Positions 34,305-43,336 of a stretch of DNA of 64,000 nucleotides are shown here, piece by piece (the first letter of the stretch is position 1; each line of letters opens with the position of its first letter). The stretch comes from Deltaproteobacteria bacterium (GTDB taxonomy: Bacteria > SZUA-79 > Acidulodesulfobacterales > Acidulodesulfobacteraceae). Location of the stretch: the NCBI GenBank assembly GCA_023489335.1, contig JAMDCP010000017.1, positions 54,171 through 118,170 on the forward strand. The letters run 5' to 3'. The position numbers were made by a program, and so were the translations under genes. The notes under the pieces were generated by a model that was given only the letters and a program-made list of their open reading frames with translations, had not been told where the DNA came from and did no database searches.

Positions 34305-36218
34305 TCAGCCGACAAATATCGGCCTCTTCGAAACCATATCGGGAAGTATTAAGTTTCTGTACGGCATATTTTTAGTTTCGCCTTTAATTTCCTTTATTAA
34401 CTCTTCCTCGCTGAGATTGAAATTCTTTCTTTCTTTATACCTGTTTCTAACCGGTAAAGCTCCGCCTTCCGCCTCTTTATGCCCTACAACGACAATATAC
34501 GGAATCCACTCTTCCTCGGCAAACATAATCTTTTTGCCGAGGCTAAAATCCCTATCGTCAATGTCAACTCTTATACCGGAGCTAAAAAGTTTTTCTTTAA
34601 GTTTAACCGCAAAATCTATAAATTTATCGGATACGGGAATAATTCTTACCTGCGTTACGCTAAGCCATAAAGGCAAAACGGGAATATTTTTTTTAAGAGC
34701 CTCTTCAAGAATGAGATACATCCATCTTTCTATTGCGCCGACGGAAGAATGGCAGATTATGCAGCCCTCCTTTTCCCCGTTTTCGTTAACAAAATTTATA
34801 CCGTATCTTTTGGCATCCTCGACATCGAGCTGAACGGTGGAAAGCTGGCAGGAACCGTTCACTGAATCTACCCCCTGAAATTCATGTTTAAGCGCCCAAT
34901 AGTGTTTCATTTTTGACAATGTTTCGATAAGAGCCGGCTTTTTTGAATATTTTAAAAGTTCGATAATCTTATCTTTATATTTATCATAATACTCCTTAAC
35001 TATTCTAAAAACAACGGCATATTCAATTTTTACGGCCTCGGCTAAATCGGCATATTTTTTGTAAAGCGCTTGATACTCGTTAAATCCTTCTTCCAGATTA
35101 AGGCAAAAGCTGTGAATATCGGGCATACTAAAACCCCTTAATCTCCTTAAACCCGATAACTCCCCGCTTTTTTCGTATCTAAAACTTTTTGAAAACTCAT
35201 AAAACCTTAACGGCAGCTGTTTATAACTAATCTTTGCGTCTTTAAGCATTGAAAAAAGCCCAAAATCGCCTGCAAACCTTAAAACAAACTCCTTGCCTTT
35301 TGCAAATCCGCCGCTTTCGCTTTTTTCATCCGGCACAAGAACGGAATAATGCCGTTCATGAAAAGATTCCCCCTGCCCCTTAATCTCCGGCTTATTCCAG
35401 TTATATATCAAAGGAGTTTCAATCTCCATGCATTTTAACTGGTTTAAGGCAATATCCTCTGCCCAATCGGATAAAAGCCTGTATAATAGCGTCCCTTTCG
35501 GATAAAGCCGTAAATGGCCTGAATCCGAGTTTTCCTCATGGTCGGCAATTTCAAGCCGCCTCATAGCCGCAACGGATGGAGGAGTTGCGCCGTCTTTAAT
35601 TTTAAATTCCTCGAAGGCGATTACCTTTCTTAAAGAAGGAAAGTCTTTAAGAGTATTGCTGTCGAGTATGTTTTTATCGTTTAAATCTATCTTGATTTCT
35701 GCGCCGGTATAATCCAATATAAAAAATTCGCTTTCCACATCTTTTACGACATCTTCCCTTGTCTTATGAATAGCCTGTTTCGAGGTTGGTTCGCTTACTA
35801 TATGGCGGGACGACTCGCTTAAAGGATGACCCTTGCAGGATATTTTAAAGCTTTTATACCAGCCGAAAGGGGCTCTGTAAACCTGCGCAATGGATTCTAA
35901 TTCCGTTTTTAAGCTATCGAGAGTCTTTATCGCAAAAGACGGTTCGGCAAGGCTGTTTGACAGGTGGGCATAGGGATATAAAACTATAACCAGGGGTTTT
36001 AACTTTTCTGCAATGTCCTTTACCTCATAAAAAGCCTTTTTAACAATTGCGCCTGCATCCGCTCCGTCGTCTTTTTCTACGGTGCAAAAAACCACTAAAG
36101 GGTCTTTAAATGAAACCCCCGGCTCTTTAAAGGAATTTACATCGATTTCTTCGGCAACAGGCGTCTTTCCCGTTAGAGAATAACTAAAAGTATCGGCATG
36201 GATGATTAATAATTGCAT
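34305..36218 (-). CDS. thrS: Threonyl-tRNA synthetase, archaeal type
   Basis: Charges tRNA-Thr. The first 140 residues are the archaeal ThrRS editing domain (D-aminoacyl-tRNA-deacylase fold): MQLLIIHADTFSYSLTGKTP, LYPYAHLSNSLAEPSFAIKT and KSFKISCKGHPLSESSRHI. The bacterial TGS and N2 editing domains are absent. The catalytic core shows GQGESFHERHYSVL, GCIICHSSVGAIERWMYLI (motif 3) and a C-terminal anticodon-binding domain (IRVDIDDRDFSLGKKI). This domain set is archaeal and unusual in a bacterium, suggesting gene transfer. It starts 6 bases after flxA and probably ends the hdr-flx transcript. Confidence 0.93.
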   Translation of the reverse strand: MQLLIIHADTFSYSLTGKTPVAEEIDVNSFKEPGVSFKDPLVVFCTVEKDDGADAGAIVKKAFYEVKDIAEKLKPLVIVLYPYAHLSNSLAEPSFAIKTLDSLKTELESIAQVYRAPFGWYKSFKISCKGHPLSESSRHIVSEPTSKQAIHKTREDVVKDVESEFFILDYTGAEIKIDLNDKNILDSNTLKDFPSLRKVIAFEEFKIKDGATPPSVAAMRRLEIADHEENSDSGHLRLYPKGTLLYRLLSDWAEDIALNQLKCMEIETPLIYNWNKPEIKGQGESFHERHYSVLVPDEKSESGGFAKGKEFVLRFAGDFGLFSMLKDAKISYKQLPLRFYEFSKSFRYEKSGELSGLRRLRGFSMPDIHSFCLNLEEGFNEYQALYKKYADLAEAVKIEYAVVFRIVKEYYDKYKDKIIELLKYSKKPALIETLSKMKHYWALKHEFQGVDSVNGSCQLSTVQLDVEDAKRYGINFVNENGEKEGCIICHSSVGAIERWMYLILEEALKKNIPVLPLWLSVTQVRIIPVSDKFIDFAVKLKEKLFSSGIRVDIDDRDFSLGKKIMFAEEEWIPYIVVVGHKEAEGGALPVRNRYKERKNFNLSEEELIKEIKGETKNMPYRNLILPDMVSKRPIFVG

Positions 36219-36224
36219 ATATTA

Positions 36225-37049
36225 TTAAAAGTCGTTAGGAAGGCTCTCAAGTTCCCTTGCCGTAAAAACGGGACCGTCTTTACAAACATAAACGCTTCCG
36301 ACATTGCACCTCCCGCATTTGCCCAGCCCGCATTTCATTCTATTTTCAAGAGTCGTAATGATATTTTCTTTGTCAAAACCCATCTTTTCTTCTAAGGACT
36401 TCAAGGCAAATTTTATCATAATCGGAGGTCCGCAAACAACGGCAATGGTATTTTCACCTTTAAGGGGGAGCTGCTCGAGAATAGTAGGAACAAAACCGAC
36501 TTTCCCCGTCCAATCCGGAGTTTCGCCGCCCGGGTCGACGGTAATAACCACCTCGGTATTTTTATATTTTTTCCAGTCGTCAAAAACATTTTTATATAAA
36601 AGGTCATTAACGGTTCTTGCGCCGTATAAAACGGTTATTTTACCGTAATCATCCCTTTCGTCGAAGCAGTATTCCAGAATTGATTTTACAGGCGCCATAC
36701 CGATGCCGCCGCCGACAAAAACAAGATTTTTGCCCTTCATTTTGGCAGTATCGAAATAGTTTCCGTACGGACCTCTAAAGGATAGTTTGTCTCCGGGATT
36801 TAATCCGTTTATACCCGTGGTTGCCCGACCCGAAGCTCTAAAACTAAATTCAAAAAATTCTTTTCTTAGCGGAGACGATGAAAACCCAAAGGTTGATTCC
36901 CCTTCCCCTATAACCGAAAACTCTCCGAACTGGCCTGGCAAAAAATCGATACTGCCGCTGTTTATAGTAAGGCGGATTGTTTTAGTATCACTGGTTTCCT
37001 GAATGATTTCCTTAATTTCTGCCAACTTAGGCAAATAAATATTTTCCAT
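36225..37049 (-). CDS. flxA: FAD/NAD(P)-binding, 2Fe-2S oxidoreductase subunit (FlxA-like)
   Basis: A 274-residue ferredoxin-reductase-type subunit. It has an FAD-binding barrel (ATTGINGLNPGDKLSFRGPYGN), an NAD(P)-binding fold (FVGGGIGMAPVKSILEYC) and a C-terminal 2Fe-2S site (CGLGKCGRC, then VYVC). It matches the gamma subunit of sulfhydrogenases and anaerobic sulfite reductases and FlxA of the FlxABCD-HdrABC complex, where it would oxidise NADH. Seventh gene of the hdr operon. Confidence 0.85.
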   Translation of the reverse strand: MENIYLPKLAEIKEIIQETSDTKTIRLTINSGSIDFLPGQFGEFSVIGEGESTFGFSSSPLRKEFFEFSFRASGRATTGINGLNPGDKLSFRGPYGNYFDTAKMKGKNLVFVGGGIGMAPVKSILEYCFDERDDYGKITVLYGARTVNDLLYKNVFDDWKKYKNTEVVITVDPGGETPDWTGKVGFVPTILEQLPLKGENTIAVVCGPPIMIKFALKSLEEKMGFDKENIITTLENRMKCGLGKCGRCNVGSVYVCKDGPVFTARELESLPNDF

Positions 37050-37101
37050 TAACTGTTACTCCAGTTTAATATTTTAAACAATACTTAAGATAAAAATAAT
37101 T

Positions 37102-38121
37102 TTATAACAACGATAAATCTCTGGCTATTTCTTTGAGGTCTATATCCTCGGGGCAATTTCTCGAACACCTGCCGCACCCGACGCATAAATACTTGTTAAA
37201 TTTCTCGCTGTATATTTTAAATTTGTGCATAAGCCTCTGCCTGTACCTATCCCCCTGTGTAACCCTTGGATTATGCCCCGATGTATGAAGCGTAAATATT
37301 GCAAACTGGCAGGAATCCCAGTTTCGAATCCTTCTGCCCTCTTTTAAATTTCCCTCATCCTGAATGTCAAAGCAGTGGCATGTCGGGCAGATATAAGTGC
37401 AAATCCCGCAGCCGATGCAGGATAAAAATCTATCCTGAAAATAGTTATGCTCGAAATTTTTGTCCAAAAACCCTTTTGTCTTTTCGATTTCAAAAATCTT
37501 TTTCCAGTCCTTATCCGCAGGAACCTTATCCTTCGTTGTTTCTTTAAACAGGCTTAAGTATGGGGTTATAAGTTCTAACCCCTTTTCGCTTACCACGGCG
37601 GCAAAATATTTATTGCCTTCCTTTTTAAGGAGTATGTCCGAACCGTAGGAACTTTCCGGAGAAAGCTGCATCTCCGTGCAAAAACAATAATTGTCGGGCT
37701 TTTCGCAGGCTATAGAAATTATAGTTAAATTCTTAAATCTTTCGTTAAAAAATTCGTCCCTGTAATCCCAGTTAAAAACCTTTTCCATTATGGGGCCGGC
37801 AGCGGCATCGCACGGCCTTCCGCCAAAAATCACCCTTTTTTTGTTTTCGCCCGTAACGCTCGCAAGGCCGTCTTTTATATCGACATCCGCACCTGAAAAT
37901 GAATATTCGAAAAGAGTTTCGGTTTTAGGAAGAAGATATTCCTTATAAGACATCTTCGGTAAAAGAATATCGAGGTTTGCCTCGTCGAATTTATCTATCT
38001 TTCCGTAGAATGTGTCTCCGTCTTTGTCTTTTGGGGCGATAACATTAAAATTATCCGATATTAAAGAATTAACAAATTTTTTTAAATTTTCGGCTTCAAT
38101 TTCAAAATATTTTTCTTCCAT
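37102..38121 (-). CDS. flxB: 4Fe-4S dicluster electron-transfer subunit (FlxB-like)
   Basis: A 339-residue soluble protein with two 4Fe-4S sites near the C-terminus: CIGCGICTYICPTCHCF and CVGCGRCSRNCPEDI. The N-terminal 200 residues resemble the A/beta subunit of anaerobic sulfite reductase and sulfhydrogenase. Expected to pass electrons between the NADH-oxidising FlxA and HdrA. The B versus C labels follow gene order and are not certain. 52 bases before flxA. Confidence 0.8.
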   Translation of the reverse strand: MEEKYFEIEAENLKKFVNSLISDNFNVIAPKDKDGDTFYGKIDKFDEANLDILLPKMSYKEYLLPKTETLFEYSFSGADVDIKDGLASVTGENKKRVIFGGRPCDAAAGPIMEKVFNWDYRDEFFNERFKNLTIISIACEKPDNYCFCTEMQLSPESSYGSDILLKKEGNKYFAAVVSEKGLELITPYLSLFKETTKDKVPADKDWKKIFEIEKTKGFLDKNFEHNYFQDRFLSCIGCGICTYICPTCHCFDIQDEGNLKEGRRIRNWDSCQFAIFTLHTSGHNPRVTQGDRYRQRLMHKFKIYSEKFNKYLCVGCGRCSRNCPEDIDLKEIARDLSLL

Positions 38122-38141
38122 CCTATAGGCTCTCCCGCGTC

Positions 38142-39041
38142 TTACTTTATAAACTCGTTAAAATCACTTTCGCTAAACACTCCGAACACCGGTTTGGCAT
38201 TAATATCGAGTCCCGATTTATAACCAAAAAGCTCGTATGTATCCCTTGCCATTTTTTCGTTAATCATCATAAGTGGAATATTTACGGGACAGGCGCGCTC
38301 ACATTCGCCGCATCCTATACACCTGCCCGAAAGATGATACGCCCTGATTAAGTTCCACTGGGCGTTGCCTGTCTCTTCAAGATTTGTGTCTATCCACTGA
38401 GGCATATTCTTTTCGACGATGCATCTCGAACAATAACATAGCGGACAGGCCTGCCTGCACGCATAACACTTTATGCATTTGTCGAATTCCTTTTCCCAGA
38501 AGGAATTTTTTTCTTCCGGGCTCATGGCATCCAGCTCTTCTATCTTTGCATAAGGCTTTATATTGCCGGATACATTAAGTTTTGGCTCCCCTGATTCTAC
38601 AAGGTAGTCATATAGTATAGGCGTATGTTCGTTGCAAATGAGGCATTTATCATAAACCGTGGCTTCCGAAACAGCGGTTTCACCTTTGTCGGCAAGATTC
38701 TGCCTTATGATGCCGTTACATTCGACGCCTATAATCTTTATATTATCCCTTGAAACCTGATATTCCTGTATCAATGCGTTAAGCGCCTTTTCATCGCAGC
38801 CTTTAACGACTATGCCTATTTTGCCGAATTTTTTAACCTCCGGCTTTTTTAAGAATACCGCCAAATCTTGAACGGCGTAGCGGCTGAAAGATAACCTGCC
38901 CGCATCCTCCGTTTTTGTAATAAATGCCGGACGCATTCTTTGGGGATTTGAGCCTTTGGTATAGCCGATTACTAAACTAACTTCCCCGCTTTCCAAAAGG
39001 TCATTTGCTATCTTTTGCAGCTTTTCATCTGTGTTTGCCAT
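38142..39041 (-). CDS. flxC: 4Fe-4S dicluster subunit with FrhB-like N-terminus (FlxC-like)
   Basis: A 299-residue protein. The N-terminal part (GYTKGSNPQRMRPAFI, then GIVVKGCDEKALNALIQEYQ) resembles the coenzyme-F420-hydrogenase beta-subunit fold. The C-terminal part has CIKCYACRQACPLCYC and CIGCGECERACPVNI. It is part of the same electron-transfer unit as FlxB. 20 bases separate it from flxB. Confidence 0.8.
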   Translation of the reverse strand: MANTDEKLQKIANDLLESGEVSLVIGYTKGSNPQRMRPAFITKTEDAGRLSFSRYAVQDLAVFLKKPEVKKFGKIGIVVKGCDEKALNALIQEYQVSRDNIKIIGVECNGIIRQNLADKGETAVSEATVYDKCLICNEHTPILYDYLVESGEPKLNVSGNIKPYAKIEELDAMSPEEKNSFWEKEFDKCIKCYACRQACPLCYCSRCIVEKNMPQWIDTNLEETGNAQWNLIRAYHLSGRCIGCGECERACPVNIPLMMINEKMARDTYELFGYKSGLDINAKPVFGVFSESDFNEFIK

Positions 39042-39078
39042 ATATTATATCCTAAAAGTTAAATTTAAACTTTTTGTT

Positions 39079-39537
39079 TTATTTTTTAAATATATCGCTT
39101 GAATTATCATTTAACGACTTAATCTTATCGGTAAATTCATTAATTACGGAAACCCATTTATTGCCCTCCGAGGCGCTAATCCATGAAAATTCAATCCTGT
39201 TTAAATCAACGCCCAAAAAACCCAGTAAATCTCTGAAAGCCGCGTACTTTCTTCTTGAATGATAATTTCCGCTGATATAATGGCAGTCTCCCGGATGGCA
39301 GCCTGAAACCAATACGCCTTTTGCCCCTTTCTTAAAGGCCTCGATAATGAACAGAGGGTCTATTCTTCCCGAACAGGGGAGTTTTATTACTCTCACATTG
39401 TCCGAATATTTCATTCTGCTTGTTCCAGCAAGGTCTGCTCCGCTGTAAGTACACCAGTTGCAAACAAATGCGATAATTCTGGGGTCGCTTACATTGTTTC
39501 CTTCAGATTTAACGGTTCCTTCTTTTTTATCTTCCAT
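39079..39537 (-). CDS. mvhD: MvhD/FlxD-like 2Fe-2S delta subunit
   Basis: A 152-residue subunit of the methyl-viologen-reducing hydrogenase delta family: FVCNWCTYSGADLAG, KLPCSGRID and SGCHPGDCHY give the conserved cysteines of its 2Fe-2S cluster. MvhD links a hydrogenase or Flx module to HdrA. No hydrogenase large subunit is present, so the donor is FlxA-type NADH oxidation, not H2. Confidence 0.88.
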   Translation of the reverse strand: MEDKKEGTVKSEGNNVSDPRIIAFVCNWCTYSGADLAGTSRMKYSDNVRVIKLPCSGRIDPLFIIEAFKKGAKGVLVSGCHPGDCHYISGNYHSRRKYAAFRDLLGFLGVDLNRIEFSWISASEGNKWVSVINEFTDKIKSLNDNSSDIFKK

Positions 39538-39621
39538 CTAAAAACAGGCTCCTTTTTTATTTTAATATCACCAGAGGATATTTAAAATATTATTTGAAAT
39601 ATATCCGTATTGCATAAATTT

Positions 39622-41604
39622 TTAAATAGCCAACGACTTAATTTCGGCATATATCTGGTCGTCCATAAATCCTTTGACATCTATCGACTTTGAAAAACAG
39701 GCGTTGACGCATGCGCCGCAGCCGGTACAAAGCCCCGGGTTAACGCTGGCAACAACCTTTATTACCTTGCCGCTTCTATCCTTAATCTCCTTCCTGCTAA
39801 TCGCGCTAAAACCGCAAACCCTCTGACAGTAAAAGCAGGCAACGCAAGTCGCTTCATTGACGCTGGCAATCGTTCCTTCAACCTCGTATTCGTTTTTTGA
39901 AAACAGCCCCAATATTTTAGATGCGGCGGCAGAACCCGAAACAACCGACTCCGGAATATCCCTTGGACCCTGTGCCATGCCCGCAAGATAAATCCCCGCC
40001 GTAGAGGACTCAGCGGGACGAAGCTTCGGATGGGATTCAGTAAAAAAGCCGTATTTATCGTATGATATGCCGAGCATCTGCGCAACCTTATCGGAGCCCT
40101 TTTTTGGTATGACGCCGGTTGCAAGAACCACCATATCTGCGGCAATCTCAACCTGATTTCCCGAAAGCGTATCGGCGCCCTTAACGATAAGTTTGCCTTC
40201 ATCTTCGTAAATCCTGGATACCCTGCCCCTGAGATAAACCGCCCCGTCCTGTTCCATCGTTCCCCTGACAAACTCTTCATACCCCTTGCTTGTTGCCCTT
40301 ATGTCTATGTAAAAAACATAGCTTTGGGAACCGTGAACCTTATGCGCGAATAATTTTGCATGCTTTGCGGTGTACATACAGCACACCTTCGAGCAATAAG
40401 GAACGCCTTTTTCGGGGTCTCTTGAACCTACGCATTGAATAAACACGATTGTCTGCGGGGTTGTTCCGTCGGAGGGTCTTTTAATCACGCCTTCGGTCGG
40501 GCCGGATGCCGATAAAAGCCGTTCAAACTGTAAGCCGGATACGACATCCTTATATTTGCCGTAACCGTACTCGCCGTATAGGGAATTATCCATAAGGTCG
40601 TAACCAGTCGAGGCAACGATTGCGCCTACCGTTTCTTCGATAATTTCATCCTTTATATCAAAATCTATGCACTTTGGTCCGCACGCCTCATAGCATTTAA
40701 CACATTTTCCGCCCTTTTTAAAGTGAAGGCAGACCGACCTGTCCAATACGGGAACAAGCGGAACGGCTTGAGGAAAGGGAACATATATCGCAGTCCTTTC
40801 GGACAGATTCATATTAAATTCGCTCTTGACATTTTTATGCATCGGACAGGCATTCCAGCAGTCGCCGCAGCCGGTGCAGTCTTTCTCTACAACGCTTCTT
40901 GCCTTTTTCTTGATTTTTACCTTAAAATTTCCGATATAGCCCGAAACATCTTCGACTTCGGAATAAGTATATAGCTTTATGTTTGGATGCTGGTTTACCT
41001 CAACCATTTTCGGTGTCATTATGCAGCTTGAGCAATCCAATGTGGGAAATGTTTCGTCAAGCTGGATCATTCTTCCGCCGATGGACGGCTCTTTTTCCAC
41101 AAGCAAGACCTCTACCCCGCCGTTTGCAATATCTAATGCCGCCTGAATGCCCGATATTCCTCCGCCGATAACAAGCGCTTTTTTGTTTAAAGGAACCCTG
41201 ACATCTTCGATGGGCCTGTCTCTTTTTACCTTTTCCACCATCATTTTCATTAAATCTACCGCTTTTTGCGTAGCCCTTTCTTTGTCCTCGTGAACCCATG
41301 AAACCTGTTCTCTTATATTGGCAATCTCGACAAAATACGGATTTAACCCTTCTTTAACGGCAGCCTTTCTAAATGTGTTTTCATGCATATGCGGAGAGCA
41401 GGCCGCAAGAACGACCCCCGTTAATTTCTGTTCTTTAATCATGTTTCTCAGGCTGTTTTGTCCCGGGTCGGAACACATATATTTATAGTCAACGGCGGTT
41501 ACGACGCCCGGAACCTTCTTCGCCTCCTCGGTAACCTTAGCGACATCGACGGTTCCTGCAATGTTTGAACCGCACCAACAAACAAAAACCCCTATTCTTG
41601 CCAT
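39622..41604 (-). CDS. hdrA: Heterodisulfide reductase-like subunit A, electron-bifurcating flavoprotein
   Basis: A 660-residue flavoprotein. The N-terminal domain has IGVFVCWCGSNIAGTVDV, the FAD motif is VIGGGISGIQAALDIA, a 4Fe-4S insert is KDCTGCGDCWNACP, and two C-terminal ferredoxin sites are CVACFYCQRVC and CTGCGACVNAC. HdrA is the proposed site of flavin-based electron bifurcation. It is encoded between hdrB and mvhD. As methanogen CoM-S-S-CoB is not expected in a bacterium, the disulfide substrate is unknown (DsrC is one candidate). Confidence 0.92.
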   Translation of the reverse strand: MARIGVFVCWCGSNIAGTVDVAKVTEEAKKVPGVVTAVDYKYMCSDPGQNSLRNMIKEQKLTGVVLAACSPHMHENTFRKAAVKEGLNPYFVEIANIREQVSWVHEDKERATQKAVDLMKMMVEKVKRDRPIEDVRVPLNKKALVIGGGISGIQAALDIANGGVEVLLVEKEPSIGGRMIQLDETFPTLDCSSCIMTPKMVEVNQHPNIKLYTYSEVEDVSGYIGNFKVKIKKKARSVVEKDCTGCGDCWNACPMHKNVKSEFNMNLSERTAIYVPFPQAVPLVPVLDRSVCLHFKKGGKCVKCYEACGPKCIDFDIKDEIIEETVGAIVASTGYDLMDNSLYGEYGYGKYKDVVSGLQFERLLSASGPTEGVIKRPSDGTTPQTIVFIQCVGSRDPEKGVPYCSKVCCMYTAKHAKLFAHKVHGSQSYVFYIDIRATSKGYEEFVRGTMEQDGAVYLRGRVSRIYEDEGKLIVKGADTLSGNQVEIAADMVVLATGVIPKKGSDKVAQMLGISYDKYGFFTESHPKLRPAESSTAGIYLAGMAQGPRDIPESVVSGSAAASKILGLFSKNEYEVEGTIASVNEATCVACFYCQRVCGFSAISRKEIKDRSGKVIKVVASVNPGLCTGCGACVNACFSKSIDVKGFMDDQIYAEIKSLAI

Positions 41605-41688
41605 AATATATACCTCATATATATCGTAAACCCTTAATTTTCATTTAACTTACTTTTCTTACATTATTCAGACGGAAATGGCAACGCC

Positions 41689-42567
41689 TTATTTAGGCAA
41701 TTCGCCAATCTTTTTTAAAACCCTGTCCGCCGCAACCATATGCCCTTCTATTGCAAGGTCTTTTGGGTCTATTCCGAAAGAAAGCCCGAGAAGCTCGGTT
41801 ATAAAAAGCACGGGCAGTCCTATTTTTTCCGAGTATTTTCTCTCGATTTCCCTCTGCCTGACATCTAAATTTGAATGGCACAGGGGACAGGCAACAACCA
41901 CAAGGTCTGCTCCATGTTTTTTAATATCGTATAAGACATTACCCGTTAAAGCCATTACGACATCAGGTTTAGAAAGCGAGTTAATAGCGCCGCAGCACTC
42001 GGTTTTATAAGAATAGTCAACAGCCTCCGCCCCCGTGAGACCGACTAATTCATCCATCGACACCGGGTTTTCCGGGTCATCGAACTGCATAACCTTGGGG
42101 GGCCTGACTAAAAGACAGCCGTAATAAGAGGCAACCTTGAGTCCCGCCAGAGGCTTTTTAACCATGGATTTTATCTTATCTTTGCCGACAATCTTAATCA
42201 GGAATTCAAGCATATTGTTTATTTCCATATCTGCATTGTAGGGCATCTCTATGGAGTCGGTTATCTTCTTTTTAAGAATATCGTCCGATTTAAGTTCGTG
42301 ATGGGCGGTTTTAAGCCTGTTAGAGCATGCGGCGCAAGGGGCAAGAACGGACTCGTATCCCTCCCCTTCCGCTATTGCAAGGTTTCGTGCCGGAAGCGCT
42401 ATCGAAAGATTGTGATTTATGCTGTGAGCCGCCGAAGCTCCGCAGCAATTCCAATCGGGTATTTCTTTAATTTCTATATTTAACGCCTCGAGTATTTTTA
42501 ACAGCGACACTTCATATTCAAACGATGTCCCCTTAAGCGAGCATCCCGGATAATATGCTAATTTCAT
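41689..42567 (-). CDS. hdrB: Heterodisulfide reductase-like subunit B
   Basis: A 292-residue subunit with two CCG domains: YYPGCSLKG with NCCGASAAH and APCAACSN, and SYYGCLLVRPP with ECCGAIN and ACPLCH. In HdrB these hold the non-cubane 4Fe-4S clusters that reduce disulfides. 30 bases after hdrC. Confidence 0.92.
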   Translation of the reverse strand: MKLAYYPGCSLKGTSFEYEVSLLKILEALNIEIKEIPDWNCCGASAAHSINHNLSIALPARNLAIAEGEGYESVLAPCAACSNRLKTAHHELKSDDILKKKITDSIEMPYNADMEINNMLEFLIKIVGKDKIKSMVKKPLAGLKVASYYGCLLVRPPKVMQFDDPENPVSMDELVGLTGAEAVDYSYKTECCGAINSLSKPDVVMALTGNVLYDIKKHGADLVVVACPLCHSNLDVRQREIERKYSEKIGLPVLFITELLGLSFGIDPKDLAIEGHMVAADRVLKKIGELPK

Positions 42568-42597
42568 ATATATAGTTTCTCCCCAATAGTTTAAAAT

Positions 42598-43146
42598 TTA
42601 CTCGAAGTCCTTAAAAATTTTGGCTATTTGATTTAAATCCGAAATCTTTTCCCCGTGCATTTTTAGTTTGCCCTTTTCAAGCATTTTTGGGGCCAAAAAC
42701 ATATCCCTGAACAAATGCCTCGTTTTAAATTTATACTTTCCTACGAGCTCAAGTTCAAATATTCTTCCATTGGATTTAACATTGTCTAAAAAGACCTCGT
42801 GAAACATCTGAACTTCTTTTTCGACTTTTGACGTTATCCCTTTTTTTTCGGCAATTTCTCTTAAAACATCCATAATTCCGGTAACCTCAAAACCCTTTGG
42901 GCAGCGGGTAGAGCAAGTATTGCAGGAAACGCAAAGCCAGATGGTCTTAGAATTTAAAACCTTATCCTCCATACCGAGTTCCGTCATTTTTATAATCTGG
43001 TTCGGGGTATAATCCATCTCAAAGTTGACGGGACAGCCTGCGGAACACTTTCCGCACTGATAACATTTGGAAAGCTTATCGTGAAGCATCGCCTCCACCT
43101 GCGAGACAAAGTTCCTTCTATTCTGTTCGTTTATAACTGTTTTCAT
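42598..43146 (-). CDS. hdrC: Heterodisulfide reductase-like subunit C
   Basis: A 182-residue protein with two classic 4Fe-4S sites: C28-x2-C31-x2-C34-x3-C38P and C72-x2-C75-x2-C78-x3-C82P. It relays electrons from HdrA to HdrB. First gene of the hdrC-hdrB-hdrA-mvhD-flxC-flxB-flxA-thrS run, behind a good promoter and a leader of about 140 bases. Confidence 0.92.
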   Translation of the reverse strand: MKTVINEQNRRNFVSQVEAMLHDKLSKCYQCGKCSAGCPVNFEMDYTPNQIIKMTELGMEDKVLNSKTIWLCVSCNTCSTRCPKGFEVTGIMDVLREIAEKKGITSKVEKEVQMFHEVFLDNVKSNGRIFELELVGKYKFKTRHLFRDMFLAPKMLEKGKLKMHGEKISDLNQIAKIFKDFE

Positions 43147-43290
43147 ATTAATATCCTAAAAATTTTTATTTTTTAAATTTAAATAAAATTATAGATATAG
43201 GTAAAACATCGGAAAATTAAGCTTTCGAAACCCCATTGCCTTATTAAAAAACGCTTTATTAAAACAATGTGTTAAAAAAACAGTCTTTTT

Positions 43291-43319
43291 ATTTTAGTTT
43301 ATTTTGAACTTTTAGTCAA
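43291..43319 (-). promoter_or_regulatory. Promoter of the hdr-flx operon
   Basis: On the minus strand TTGACT (43314-43319), a 17-base spacer and TAAAAT (43291-43296). The leader to hdrC would be about 138 bases, A/T-rich, with no known riboswitch recognised. Confidence 0.65.
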
Positions 43320-43336
43320 GCAAATTTACGACTTTT

